From Toxotes chatareus (Eukaryota > Chordata > Actinopteri > Toxotidae): a DNA stretch of 64,000 nucleotides. The notes beneath the pieces were generated by a model that worked only from the letters and a program-made list of their open reading frames with translations, had not been told where the DNA came from and made no database searches. The stretch covers positions 5,662,501-5,726,500 of the forward strand of contig CM028884.1 of the NCBI GenBank assembly GCA_016801885.1. The letters run 5' to 3'. A program made the translations under genes and the position numbers. Shown here piece after piece: positions 39,001 to 52,500 of this stretch (its first letter is position 1; every line of letters starts with the position of its first letter).

Positions 39001-42000
39001 CATTTTGAATGTGGCTCAAATATCTTATGCTTCTAGAGCTAATTGTGGGCATTGTGATACCAGTCAGACCCACTGGGAGGCACTGTTGTACGCAGAAAAG
39101 GTGATGTATCTCTACTCCTCCATGGTGGAAAAGTGACCTATATAGTTTTTGCTTAAACTTTCGCAGGATTTAATTCTAAGTACTTTCAGTGTTACTCTTT
39201 TCAAATTCTGATTTTTTTTTTCTGTGCCTTAGTAGTCTTTTTCCATGGTCTTTATAGGTAATTTATAGGTAATTTCTTCTTGTGAGACTTCTGTTCAATG
39301 TCCCAGTGATTATATCCCCAAGAGTCTGCTCTCACAGACTTGCGGGATATTTTTGTCCTGTATACTGCTACCTTGGGTTGCTAACCTGTAATGGCCCCAG
39401 TGGGCTCTATTTCCCCCTGTCAGTTGTGTTTCCAGGTAATCACAGAGTCTAGCTGCCTGCTGGTTTATTCACAACAGTACTCAGTCAAAGTTTGTTGAAA
39501 GATTTTTGTGACACAGAATATGTTGTCGCTGCTCCTTGTACCAAAATATAAGGAGAGCACACAGTATATTAGTCAGTACTTTAGAGTCTAACAGAATAAT
39601 GCACCTCCATACAAATAAGATCCATCAAGAAGAAACATTAGACTATGCCTTCAGAAATTTACAGGACTGTAAACAGTCACATTCATCAGGAGCCATTTTT
39701 ATTATTCAGGATAAGGAGGTAGTGGGTGTGAAAAAAAATCACTGTACTGTTTGCATGTGAATATATAACCATAGAATCTTTTCTAATCATGCTGTGATAT
39801 CAACAGGTTATAGTTCATTACAGAGCAGTCTTCTTCAGTCATGTGCTGTATTTCATTCTTTGTTTCTTTCCTGCTCTATTTTTCAGCTGCAACACCGAAC
39901 TCACCACTGTGACTCATTCAAACACAGACTCATTGCTTTAACGTGTCTCTTAAGATTCACAACAGTAAACGCACAAGATCTTATTGTCCACATTTTGACA
40001 GTGGCTATAAATGCAGTGGTCTCTGAAAGAGCCTTGCACAAAAGGGATCCAGACAGTGGAGCTTTGGAAATCAGTTTGAAAAGACTTACCCACATTCTGT
40101 CTGACTGCCTGTTTTTTATCTGTCTGTCCTTCTTCCAGACCAGAACGCCCCACCCAACTCGGATAATTGTCAGAAGAGCACCGTCTCCAGGCAAGGACTT
40201 CACACTAACGGAAGATGGTATTGATAGATACTGTAGAGGACAAGTATAGTCTTCTACAGTATCTATCAATACCATGAGTATAGTATAATTTATTAATCCA
40301 TAGTAAACTTACCTTAGATCACTCTTTATTTAACCTACATATTGCACAGCCCAATAAAACAACTTCAGCAGTTGGTATATTGTAGATTTCCAGAGGGATT
40401 TCTTGGAAAACATCAGAAATTATTCAAGCACATTTGACTGTTGAACTTTAGAATATTTATTGGTCATACTGTGATTTTGTATTTATGTTGTCAGTCATTT
40501 TTCAGTGCTGATCCAGAGATTGTAGAAACTCAGCGTCCACGTATTCAGTACAATATAATAGTATAATTTTTTGTGTATTTATCACGTTGTTTATTGATGC
40601 AGGATGTTGTCCCATCACTTGTCACTAGCAAACACACTGTTTATGACCTTTCTAAATTGGAGTCCACTGAGTTTACATATCACATTTACATGAAAAGTAT
40701 TTAATCTCATTAAGCTGGTTTTAACCACTGAAGTTAAGGGGAGGTGGTAACATCAACTTCAGCCAACAATACTGTGTTGAGTGTTAGTAAATAAACAATA
40801 ATATATCTTAGCAGCCCCCAGTAGTTGATAGTATATTTAGTAGTTAGTAGAATAATTATAATTATTAATTGTTCCCTGACAGAATACTCTAATGAATGAG
40901 CTAATTCTGTATACTATGAAAATCACTAAAACAAGTAACAAATGTGATTCTGTTGATGGTGCTGCTGGTGTTTTGCTGGAGCACTTTCAAATTAGTGTGC
41001 TTGGAATTCAGATAAAGCTTTTCTGAATAAGTGGACCTCCTAGCAACAATAAAATCTTGACAGTACACCTCCATTAAAACCATCTGATGGACATTTACTC
41101 TTTTCTGTTTTGACAATATGAAGAAAGACGTGCATATTGATTTGAGAATTTTTGCCCAAACAAAGAAATATGACAGAATCTGACAGGCTCAGCTGCACCA
41201 TATACAGTATGTCTCCTCTGTCATTAGCGAAGAAAGAAGATACGGCTCTTATTCAACCAACATGTTGTTTCGTAACAGCCATAATGTAGCCTTATGTCAT
41301 TGGAGCTAAATGGAAAGCCTCATTATTGTTGTTATTACCAGAGCTGGCCTCAGGCTTTTGGCGGTGCTTAAATGAAAACATTTAACGCTTCTCTAAAATG
41401 TTCCTACCTAAATCACTAAAATGTGTATGCTACATACAGGCTAAAATGGTAAAATGGGTTATATAATTAAGCCCACAGAACCTTTCACTCATTTGATGAT
41501 GGCATGATGTTCTCATCTCACAGATTTCACAGAGGAAACCAGTGTCCAGTCTCCTGAACTCAGCTGTGATTCATCTGAGAAGAAAGCCTCTGGCAGGAAG
41601 CGCTCTGGCAGTCAGAAAGAAGATGTACCATGTAAGTGGAAATCCTGAAGATACCATATGTTTTCTTGTAATTTTGACTACTGTTTTTTTGAAGTTTGCA
41701 AAATCCTTGTTGTCCTCTCGCTGTATATTGAATTTAAAGAGACAATCCACATTTCTTTCACCCTTCTTCATCGTGTTATCTACCCAAAGTAGACAGCTGC
41801 AGACCTAGCTCTCACCAGTGCACTCACTGGAGATACTGTCATATCGCCATTATCTGTAATTAGTTAACACCTGCCTCATACCACTGCACACCATTAGTTG
41901 TGGTGCCCTCTCTCTTTGTATGTCATGGCAGACCAGAAGTTTGATGGGAACCATAGATTATCTAGGACATTACCCTTTGTCATGTGTTCATGACATCAGT

Positions 42001-42848
42001 CTTTGTGACAAACGAAGGTATGCATAAATATCAAATAGTATGAGCAGGGTCTGTCCATATGTATTTACTGTAGTAGGAAGCATGTATTATGTAGTATGTC
42101 CATTTGAAGGCATCCACATAGCATCCTTTGAAATGCAATATGCTTGAGTTCCTCTGAGCTTTCATGCTACAAGATTTCTCACCTCAACCACTGGTAGCAA
42201 TTAAGGACAATTTTTTTTTCTCTTACTGTGACAAAAAGCAACCACCACCATACCACACTATTCCATGATATAACCTTTACTTGTAAGCGTTTTACTGTAC
42301 AGCTAATACATGCTTACATACATACAGTTGTTAGTTTTAGTCACATAATATAGTTCAAGAAATGTCAGATCTTCAAGCTTTATGTAATATGTAACAGTTC
42401 CAGACATGTATTGTACTGCTCCTCACACAAATTTCTTTGTTGATGTGATGTAATGTGATGCCATGTGAGATACTGTATTTTTAGAAGTATAGCCATAAGT
42501 AATTCTCTGTCTGTATTGAGACTATATTTTTAGGAATACACTACATTTCCACCTATTATTTCATTTAGAAAATGTACATGTACTGTAACTTTCGTATTTC
42601 AGCTGTGCTACCCCTCCTAACCATTGACCACCTCAGCCAAGCCAGCCAAGCCAAAAACCCGAAACACCCCACCCAGCCATCTCCAGATCCCAGCAAAACA
42701 GACAGCGAGGTGCAGAGGGAGGCAGTACGGGCCCTGCCGAAGAAAACAAGAATGGCTGATGAACAAAAGCTACTGGAAGAGAGACTGCAACAACTGGAAC
42801 AGGAGATCAGTCACAGCCAAGCCTCCTCAAACCTGAGGTCATCTGCAG
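36025..42848 (+). CDS. cep89: cep89 exons 1-7: disordered N-terminal part
   Basis: These exons encode residues 1-307. Exon 1 gives MLKFSFRREKDKEF. Exon 2 has the proline-rich conserved stretch. Exon 3 has SALAAAIL, the strongest match to human after it. Exon 4 is acidic (EEELEGKEEEVENEEDRED) and ends PVYSLPLKPK. Exons 5-7 are poorly conserved, serine- and proline-rich. The end of exon 7 (EQKLLEERLQQLEQEI) begins the coiled coil. Exon 7 contains a short internal duplication, CCAAGCCAG CCAAGCC, around 42636-42652. Confidence 0.88.
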
Positions 42849-45800
42849 GTAGAGTGAAGGAGCCACCAGAGATATACAAAAAGACAGAAAGAGAATCAAC
42901 AGAGAGAGTGAGGGAGTAACAGAGGGAAAGGGATGAAGGGAAACGAGACAGAGAGGGAATGAACAAGTGAGTCACAGCACATAGATGGCTGTGCAAGGGT
43001 GGAAGGAGCGAACTGGAGATAGTGCTGTGAGTAGATATGGCTCTGATCCTTGATCTCCATGGCACCACCTCAGCATGATGAGAAGAAGAGGGAGAGGGAG
43101 CAATGAAAAGGAACATGAAAGTGGAGAAAATCAAAAAGAATTTAAAGGAGGATGGAAAATTGCCAGTCTAAATGGGTAGCAGGTTGGCTTGGTGATTAGT
43201 GACTCTGATCTCCTGGTGGGAAGGAGCAAGCAGTATGGAAAAGTACTGGAGTGCTACTGCCAGTCTCTGCTGGTGATGCATTGATTATGTACTCTTTACT
43301 ATACCCCAGGGATGACATTCTGTTTTCCTCCCCCAGGTTGAGGTTCAGTGTCAGCCAGCAGACCACATGGAGTGCCTCACTAAGCCATCCTGCCATAATG
43401 TTCTTTAGTTTAGATTTCTCCAGTTCTCACTGTTCATTCCTGCTGAAACTATAATAATGAGTATGGCTGTTGTGCTGCATATTGTAAGGCCTCTAAGCTC
43501 TTGACTTTGACACTTCTTGTTTATGATGTATTATAATATTTGGAGATTTATGAATTATTCTAGCACATTCTATTTAAGTATCACGGTACTCTGAATAAGA
43601 TCATTATTTAATGTCTCAGAAATATTTATAACCTGACGTACTGTGCTTGCAGGCAACCAGGCAGAGCTACAGAATTTGAGGCAGCATGCTCAGGAGCTGG
43701 TGGATGAAAATGATGCCCTCAAATTGACAGTACACCGTCTGAATGTGGAGCTGAGCCGCTACCAAACCCGCTTCAGACCGTTGTCCAAACAGGAGGTATG
43801 ACAAGCTACAAGATGATACCTCTGCGTCTGAGTATTACTCCAATTTATAAATGAAGTTCTTTTGTTTGACTCTCCTCAGTGTTTTTGAGACTATGTTTTT
43901 CTTTTTTTGTGGAAACACTCTCAAAAGAATGACAGTTCATGAATGTGACCTCTTTAAACCTGCTTGTAGCCCACAATGCAATTGTTATGGGCTTATACCT
44001 TGATCAAGAGGATTTTGTGAGAAGACCTAAATAGCTAGCCATAAAAAGCTTACCTGCAGAAGTGCCCCTCCTGTCAGAGAATTGCTCCGCAAACCTTTCC
44101 ACTTATCAATTAGCCTGTCCCATTGCATTGCAAGTTGTAAGAATTAAATTAAGTCAGGTGTATGAGGTATATGTTTTTTTCACTAACTAATTTTAGTCTG
44201 CTTTATCCTACACTGCAACCCTTTTATCACCTCTCCCCCAGCCTAATTCAGCCTAATGCTTTTATGCAGAATCTATTACCAGTACATCATTTTATTTTTA
44301 CAGCTTTAGCACAAAAAAAGAAACATTTTTTCTCGCCGATCCTTTAAGATGGAAATCTGCTTTTGAACTCGAACCTGCTGAGCGAAATAAGGTTTTCTTT
44401 TTGTCTGTTCTTCCATCTGATTTGTTGGACTAAAGGAGTTTCTTGTTCTTGTCTTTGGCTGTCTGTCCATTCTGGGTTGTTGTGTGTGTGTTACACTGCA
44501 GAAGACAGCCAGCCCGTGGTTTTATTCATGGCTGCTGCATGCTGTGTCTTCACACCGAGAGATCTCCTGCTTTCATCGTTACCAGTTTGCTTCCTCTGTG
44601 GCTGCATGTCTCTGCTAGCCCTCATTACTGACAGCTGATGTGTGGCTGGTGAAAGGACAAAATAATGGAAAAAGAGTGGGGAGTAGTTTTATAGTAGAAA
44701 AATGCAATAATAAGACATAGGAGACGTGTGAATTGGTTTAATTAGTTAAAATTGTCTGCTTCCATAGGAACTGTCATTTACTTTTGATTCCCCATTTGTT
44801 CTATTGTTATATAACTGTAATGTTCTTTGCTATAGAAAATGTTGGAATGGCTTCCCTGTGAAATCTTTCCAACACCTGTACACAAGAAACAGCAAAATAT
44901 AAAACCCTGTCTTTGTCAGTGACCTAAATTCTTTCAGATCTGCTTTTGTCATACAAACTAGACTTTAACTCTCTGGTTCTATCAACAAAATGTGTTACAT
45001 TTACTATACTTGTGCGAAGGACTACATTTAAAGCTAACATACAGTATTGACCAGTATTAACCTATGATGATGGTATGCTGACTAACGTTTTCATTTTTTC
45101 TTTCTCTTTCTTACTGTGTCTCATTTAGATCTCTAAAATCAGTGGCTTACCAAAGACAGGGTCTCCTCCTCCCTGGCTGGTCAGTATACATATGTATAGC
45201 ATTATTATTGTAGTATTAACATTAAAGCTGGTTAATAGTCAAATTTAGTTAATATGTTTAACTTGACTGGTTAGTTTAATATCCAAGTCATGGTATTTAA
45301 TAGGGCTGGATGATCATTTAAGACAGTGCCTATTAAGTTAAAATGGTTGCCCAGCAGATAAATGTGACTGTTCTTTTCCATCTCTGTCTCGTCCTCGTGA
45401 GATGGATTTAATGGGTGAAATCGTCCCTGCTCTGTCTGGTAGTTTAGAAGCTCAGGGCCTGGTTCACAAAAAAGAAGGTTTGCTTTATCACTCAGATGAC
45501 CAAATCAGAATGCCAGGTTGTTTACGAACTATCCACAGTGACTGGAAACCTGCTGAATCGATAAAGAAAACTAAGCCCATTTGCACTTTGTGTGGTTCAG
45601 ATTTACCGCCCCCTGTGACTCGCTAGCTGAAAAGTGATTGTCCTGCCTTTTGTAAACTCTATATGAGAATAGAGTTATGGCGTTGATGCTGTAGCTAATT
45701 TGGACCATTTCTCTTTGTCCTTTTTTGTAGCTTGACATGAAGTATTTATCTCCTCTACTGCTGGCCTATGAAGACAGAATAAATGAGAAAGATGCACTTC

Positions 45801-46846
45801 TCCAAACCACAGAGGTAAAATGTGTTTGACTGATTGCATGCATTTGTGTGAGCTTCTACTTATTATCCCCTCAATCGTCTGTCTCCTCTGCTTTCATGAG
45901 AGTGTTCCATGGGCTGTGGTATCTGAGACATGAGCAACACGCAGTTAGCTTTGCTGCATTTTGCAACATTTATATGCCAGCTTGGATGTATGCAACCCAT
46001 GGGATCAAAACCTGCAATACACTTAGTGGTGAACATGATGTCTCTGAAAGCTGTTTTTCTCTGCTCTTTAACACAGCCATGGCGGATGGCCCTTGTGCAT
46101 TAGCTTAAACTATGATTTTAGAGAGAAACAAGGGCTGTCTGTTGTTGTATATGTTATTAACCACTTACTTGGTGGTCCAGTGGTGAAGTGGAACTGAAAT
46201 TTAGTTATTCTCCATCTATGAGCACAAACTCGGTCTTGCTTGATAATAACAGGTTATTTCAGCTGTCAAAGAGAAATGAAGAAAGGGAGAATATATTAGA
46301 TGGTGAATACATTAGAGATCCTTCAAAAAATCTGACATTTCCCCACTTCCTTCTTTTTTTGTATCAGGCGGATAAGAATCAAAAAAGCATCCAGTAACAG
46401 CCTTCAGGAAAAAAAAAAAAACTACTTTCACGCAGTGGACAATTAAGTTGCCTCTGATGAGACTCTACTCAGCAGGTTTATGTGCATGGAGGTAATCCAA
46501 TTCCTTGTTGAGGGAAAAAGTAACAGTTCCACTGGAGGAATAGCACTAACAAGAGCACAGGTGTTCCAGGCTGTAGTCACAGTCAAACGTGGCGTCTCAC
46601 TAGGGGGGATCCCTAATCCTTGGTAGAGTAGATGATTTCTTTTTTCAGTTTTATTTTGCCATGTCCTGCTTAAAACTTCTTATCATGCATCCCTGAAATC
46701 AGAGGTCTTTGTCTTGTCTTTGTCTGTCGCAGGAGGAGGTGAAGAGGTTGCGTGTTCACGTAGAGGAGGTGATCAAAGAAAATGAGAGACTCCATGATGA
46801 AATTGCAAAGATTGGAGGATTCAGCCTGAAGGACTGGTAAGAAGAC

Positions 46847-46884
<38 letters not shown>

Positions 46885-49524
46885 GCTTCAGCGCTGTCAG
46901 CCCTTGTTTGACTGTCACTACTCATTCTCCTGATGTAGTTGAAACACCTCCTCTATTCTCTTCTGCACCGCTGCTTGCCTGTCTCTGGGTCTGTTACTAA
47001 AGCTTATATTGCCTGAAATAATAAAATAAAAGTAGTAAAACCTTGACATTTTCTTCTGTGTACCTATATTTTCCCCATCAATACTCTTTCTATCATCAGC
47101 TCTCTAACTCAGAATATTGCTGACACCTTCAAACCTACAGTATCTACTCTTTGTAAACGTAGCTCTGGTAAGTCAGATAATTGCACTCACTTTTACATGA
47201 GACAGCTGCAGTTTGAGACATTTTAACCTAATTTGACCACATTTATTGATGATTACAAGATCAAAAGGCACCTCTGAAAACTCCAGAGCAGATTTCAAAT
47301 TAAATGCTTGCCTCGCTGTAGAAGAGAATACCTCATAATACCTCTTATTGTGCCACCCTAACACGTAAGAGAAAGAGCCGAGACCTGTTTACAGTACATC
47401 AGTTTGCATACAAACCAAATAATCATTTAAGCGGCTCTCAGTCTAGCGCCTGTTCACCTCTCACCATCTCTAGCTTGATGCTCATTCCACAGATTGTCAG
47501 GTTGAATCCTGTGTATTCAGGCTCTTGCAGTTTGCTTGGTATCACGCTACTGCGTTCCCTCATTTAACTCTGACATCACTGGTTGCACTAAAGCACACAA
47601 AACTGGTCACGAGAAAGAAGAAGGCATTACATTTAATCTAGTACACAGAGACAAGAACAAACAGGGTCCTACAAAATACCACATTATATCGTTTTCGACG
47701 ATGACTAAATCAGAGCATACACATACTGTAGCTACATTTCGTGCTAATACATCAAAAATTACATTTAGCTTAAATGGGGTATGAGATACAATTCTTTTAA
47801 AAAATCTATAAAAAATAAAGTGTTAATATTAGAAACAAAGTGTGTGGCTTTTAAAGTAAAAGTGATTCCCTTTTCAAAATGTTATAAGCTATTCAGTACT
47901 AATTAAGGTAGTGATGTTTTTTTTGTCTGATGATTTATGATTGCTGTGTTCATGTTATTCCCATAGCAGCTTTGTGTTCAGCTAAAATAGTGCAGACATT
48001 TCTCCCTCCCTCTTTCTCTCTGCAGTCATCAACTACGAGAACAGGCCTTCTTGGTTTTGCAGGAGAACCAGGTTTTGGTTGATCAGCTCGAGGCTCATCA
48101 TGTTAAGGCCAAGGCCAACCACAGCAGACACCACTCTGAAGGTACTGGGTGCAGTGAAATACTTCAGTGTAGAAACCAAATAAATTCTTCACTGGTGATA
48201 CCAATGAAGAATTTATTTAATTTTTACAGGAGGCAGGTACAAGGAAAAATCCTCTCTGAGAAAATGTCTAGCATAATTCTCTTTCACCATGACCCTGTGT
48301 CCTGTTCTCAGTTCTGCTCGGCTTTCATTTAGACTGTTCATTATACTCAGTTTCCCTTTTCCTCTCGTCCCCATCTCTTCCCTCTCTCTGTAGTATCCAA
48401 GGTGTCTAAGCAACTGATGTTGTTAGAGGCAGAAAAGCAGCAATTGCAGGACGACCTGGAAGAGAGCAGGAGGGAGGTGCAGAAAAATACGAGGGAGGCC
48501 CAAGTTATGCAGGCCCGCCTGAAGGATGCTGTCACCTGGGATGAACACTGCACCATTGCTGGGAAACTCAGAGGGTACGCCGCAATGTCTTACTTCATTA
48601 AATATTTCTTTGTTTAAAATATGAACTAGTCAGTTTTAACGACTGCTCTGCTTCTGAGGGGGGCACAGTTCTTTTCGCTCTTGTTTTGAACAAGAAGAAG
48701 AAGAACTGAACACATTCACTGAACAAATAAGTTGATGTAGTAGAGCAAAATCACACTTGTTACTGCTTTAGCTGTATTGATAGAAGACGGCAAGAAAGCC
48801 AATAGGATTAAACAGAAAACTCAGGTATTATAAGGATGCTAGTTAGCAGGCTTATTAAAACGTAGACATATTGCTGTATATTGGTACATTATATAGTGAC
48901 AGCATACATCTTGTTGAATAGTGTTCATTAAGTACCAGATGTTGTGTCATAATGTGCTGTGAAATCTGCTCTTGGCTCTCAGGCAGCTGGAGCAGCAGCA
49001 GAACAAGAGCAAGAGAGAAGCAGACGAGCTACTTCTTAGAGTGTCCAGTCTACAGGAAGAGAACAGGCGACTGGCTCTGGACAAAGCCAACCTGACTGCT
49101 GATATGAAGAGAATGGAGGCTGAGCTTGAGCTCACCAGACAAGCCAAAAGGTACTAAATATTCAGTGTTCTTTGTCTGCTGTCATCTCACACATGAATCC
49201 TGGTGCATGCCACACAAATCCCTGATGGATCTGCCTTTTGCTCAATTAATTTATCACAAAGTCAGCTTCAAATTATCTTTGGATTTAAACCCTAGCTGAA
49301 CCCTAGCTGACACTAGAGTCAAAGCAATATGGGTTACAGTCTAAGTCCAAAAATGGGGACAGAGAAGGAGCAGTGCCTTTGTGAAGCTGAGCGAGTAGCT
49401 GTTATATATTAACAGACAGATGGAGCAGCTGCTCAACAGTGGGGTATTACATTACCACACACTTCTTGTCAAAAGATTGGACTATACAAAGTGTTCTTCT
49501 TTCTCCAAACCTGTGTGTGTGTGT

Positions 49525-49569
<45 letters not shown>

Positions 49570-52500
49570 TCACTAATTTGATCCCCAGACTGTCAAGATT
49601 AATTTAGGGAGGGAAAGTGACTGGAAGGTCACCAGTTTGATCCCTGGATAGGCAGGATAGATGTGGGCAGGGGAAGTTAAAGAGCAGCGCAGTGCCCTTG
49701 AGAAAGGCCTTAAACCCTTAACTCCTCCAGTGAGGCTGCAGCCTGTGGTTGTACTGGGCAGGTTTAAGGTGTGGGTGTATAGAACTGTGTGATTAGGACT
49801 TTCCTGAAAAGGATCTGACAAATAAATTACTGAATTTTGACAAATAAAGTACTGAATCAAGGTGTATCATAGAAAATCTAATCAAATAAAGCACAAAAAA
49901 CAGTAAGTCCTCCTCATATCATATTGCTAATAACTGAGTCAGATCAAATAGCTGTAAAGCCACTAATTAGAAACCCAAGTTGAATCTGAAGTGAGATCTG
50001 AGTGGGGCGGCCTCCTCCCCGCTTGTAGGAAAGGTCAGCAGTGTGACAGCTGGAGCCCTGCTCAGAACCAGTTTTTTGAAAATGGGGGTCATCACCCCTC
50101 TCCAGAGTTTTATTCCATGTTTTAATTAAGAAGCTCACTCCACCCAAAAAGTAAAATAAAAACGACCATGAAAGTTCCACTGTGAGAGGGTGATGTTATT
50201 TAAAACACTGCACAGACATAAGGTGAAGTTTAGAGTGGCTTTGGAACAGCATTACAAATACTATTAATCGTATTACAATATGATTGTTCTGTTCTATAAT
50301 CTGCTCTGGCCTGTGAAACCTTCCTCTGCTCCCCGTAGACAAGCTCAGATTAATGTGGACTTTCTCATTCTGAAGTGTCAAGATTGTCACAAGGTGTTTG
50401 ATTAACCAACAGTGTTTTCACCCTGCCTGCATCAAGATGACAGGGTCTCAAGACATTGTCCAGTTAACTCTTATTTTCTCTCTTGTGTTCCTTGTCTCCT
50501 GTGCTTCTATCTGCCTTGCCGTTCCTTTCCCTTAACCCCTGCTACATTATTCTGTCCTTCATTTTTCTTAAATCGCCTCCCTCCTCCACTATATTTGTCC
50601 GTGTTTTGCCATCCTCCTTTCCTTTCCATCCCATTGTTTTTCTTTCTCCCCATCTTTTTTCTCACTTTCTTTAATTGTCTTACATATTCCTTCTTCTCTC
50701 CTGTCTCTCCATCATCCAGGAAGGCAGAGAGGAAGATGAGTGCATTGAAGCAGCAGAAGGAAGAGTGCTTGTTGAAAGAGGAAAAGATTCGCCATTACTT
50801 GGAAGCAGTAATTTCTGTGGCGGAGCACATTTCCCAGGAGAGAGACCAGCTATTACGCACGGTACTTCTGATGCTACTGATACCGTAGAACAATTTTGTG
50901 TTATTCATAATACACATAGTACACATAGTACTACTGGCATTCTAGGTCTACTGAGACCAGGTATGTACATACAGGTACATGTAATAGTATACCTGTGACA
51001 CTGCAGGGAAATGAGGTATAATTTGTACTGTTGACACTGGAGACAGACCAGGTACAATAAATGAAAGTGCTAACACTACTGTCTCTGTAAGCGTGTCCAA
51101 ACTAGCTGGTTAGGCTAAATGTTGTGTATTGAAATCCACACTAGAGTCACTCAGCAGAGATCTCATGCTTACACACACACCAGACACAGATCATTTCTAC
51201 CATACAACAATGGAATAGTAATAATAATAACAATAATAATAATAATAATAGAACTTTCCAGTGAATAAAATAAAAGATTTAACTTTTAAAACCAATTTCC
51301 TTCTGTACACAGTTACAAAGAGTAAAATTCAATTTTTAAAAAGGAATACAAACAGGCCAAGTAGGACAGGAAGACAAAGTTGTTTTTTGGAACCACAGTG
51401 TTTATTTGACCTTTAGGCTGTTGCTACAACTGTCAGCTTTATTAGTTGGCAACATATTACTGAAAACGCAGACACTAAAACTCAGTGGGTTTGGTTTAAA
51501 AACAGAGTACTCAGTCATTTGTTAGGCATGTAACCTGGTGTGCAGGCAGGTGGGGTTACAAAACAACCACAGGAGAGCTGGCAGAGCAGGCACCCAGAAC
51601 ACAAACTTCCAGACAGGAATCACTCAAGTGCCACAGCAACAAGGCAACACAGACAATCTGGAAAAAGCCCAGTAACCCTGCCCTTTACATATACTGAAGA
51701 GCTAACAGATCCACAGAGACAGAAAACTCTCAGGGCTCAGGCCAGATTTTCGAAACCTTTTGCACCGCTTTTGTGCCTGAAGTCATGTGTGTCATTTATC
51801 AAACAGGTGCAGTTTCCCTGCCATCTGAGGTGCACTCTTGCAGGGACAACTGATAAATCATTCAACTAAATTTACTAAGGTGCCTGCAACAGAGTTGTCA
51901 CAGCAGAAAAAGCACAGGTGTAATTAGAAACAACTGCATTCCATTTAGGTGAACTAGTTTCATGGTCCTGGTATTTACATGCTCGCTGACTGTCATGGCT
52001 TAGTGGGACACTTGATAGAACTGAGCCATCATTAACTAAATATGTTTCATCTGTGCTTTTCCTGCTATGACAAGTTAAAATGCTTGACATGAAAAAGGGC
52101 ACAAGCTTTTTGCTGTATACAGTGCAGGTATACTGTATTAATGAGACAGGCTGTGGTGGGAACAATAATAAAAAGATCATCTTTAGCCAACAGTAAACTC
52201 AATGACAGCAGACATAGAGTGAGTTAAATTAAGTGAGTGACTTGATAAAAGATACATTACTTAAAACCGAAAGAGACTGGGACCATAGATTACAGATTAA
52301 TACAATGTTTGACTAACACATAAACAGAGGATGGAGGAATGAAAAATCACGAAAAATCGTATTGAGAAGACACTTAGAGTGTACATTTGGCTGCATGTAC
52401 CCCAGTGAGACATCACATCTCCACTCTCTCTCTCTCTCTCTCAAATTCAGTATATCCTGGATAAACTCAGGATATATATTGTTTATATGTTTCTCTCAAA

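Larger units (their letters stand above)
36067..50719 (+). other. cep89: cep89 introns 1-14
   Basis: The introns range from ~250 bases (intron 12) to ~1.5 kb (introns 4 and 14). Beyond the two inverted-repeat elements, the exon 5 hairpin, the GT tracts and the SINE-like block listed separately, I see no gene or RNA. A 74-codon open frame at 45402-45626 lies in intron 9 and is not recognised. Confidence 0.65.

Noticed and set aside
39794..40249. 151-codon frame around cep89 exon 5
   Set aside because: The real exon is 40139-40217. The rest is intron on both sides and happens to be open.
50412..50888. 158-codon frame containing cep89 exon 15
   Set aside because: Only the part from 50720 is exon. 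The upstream part is the pyrimidine-rich end of intron 14 read through the acceptor.
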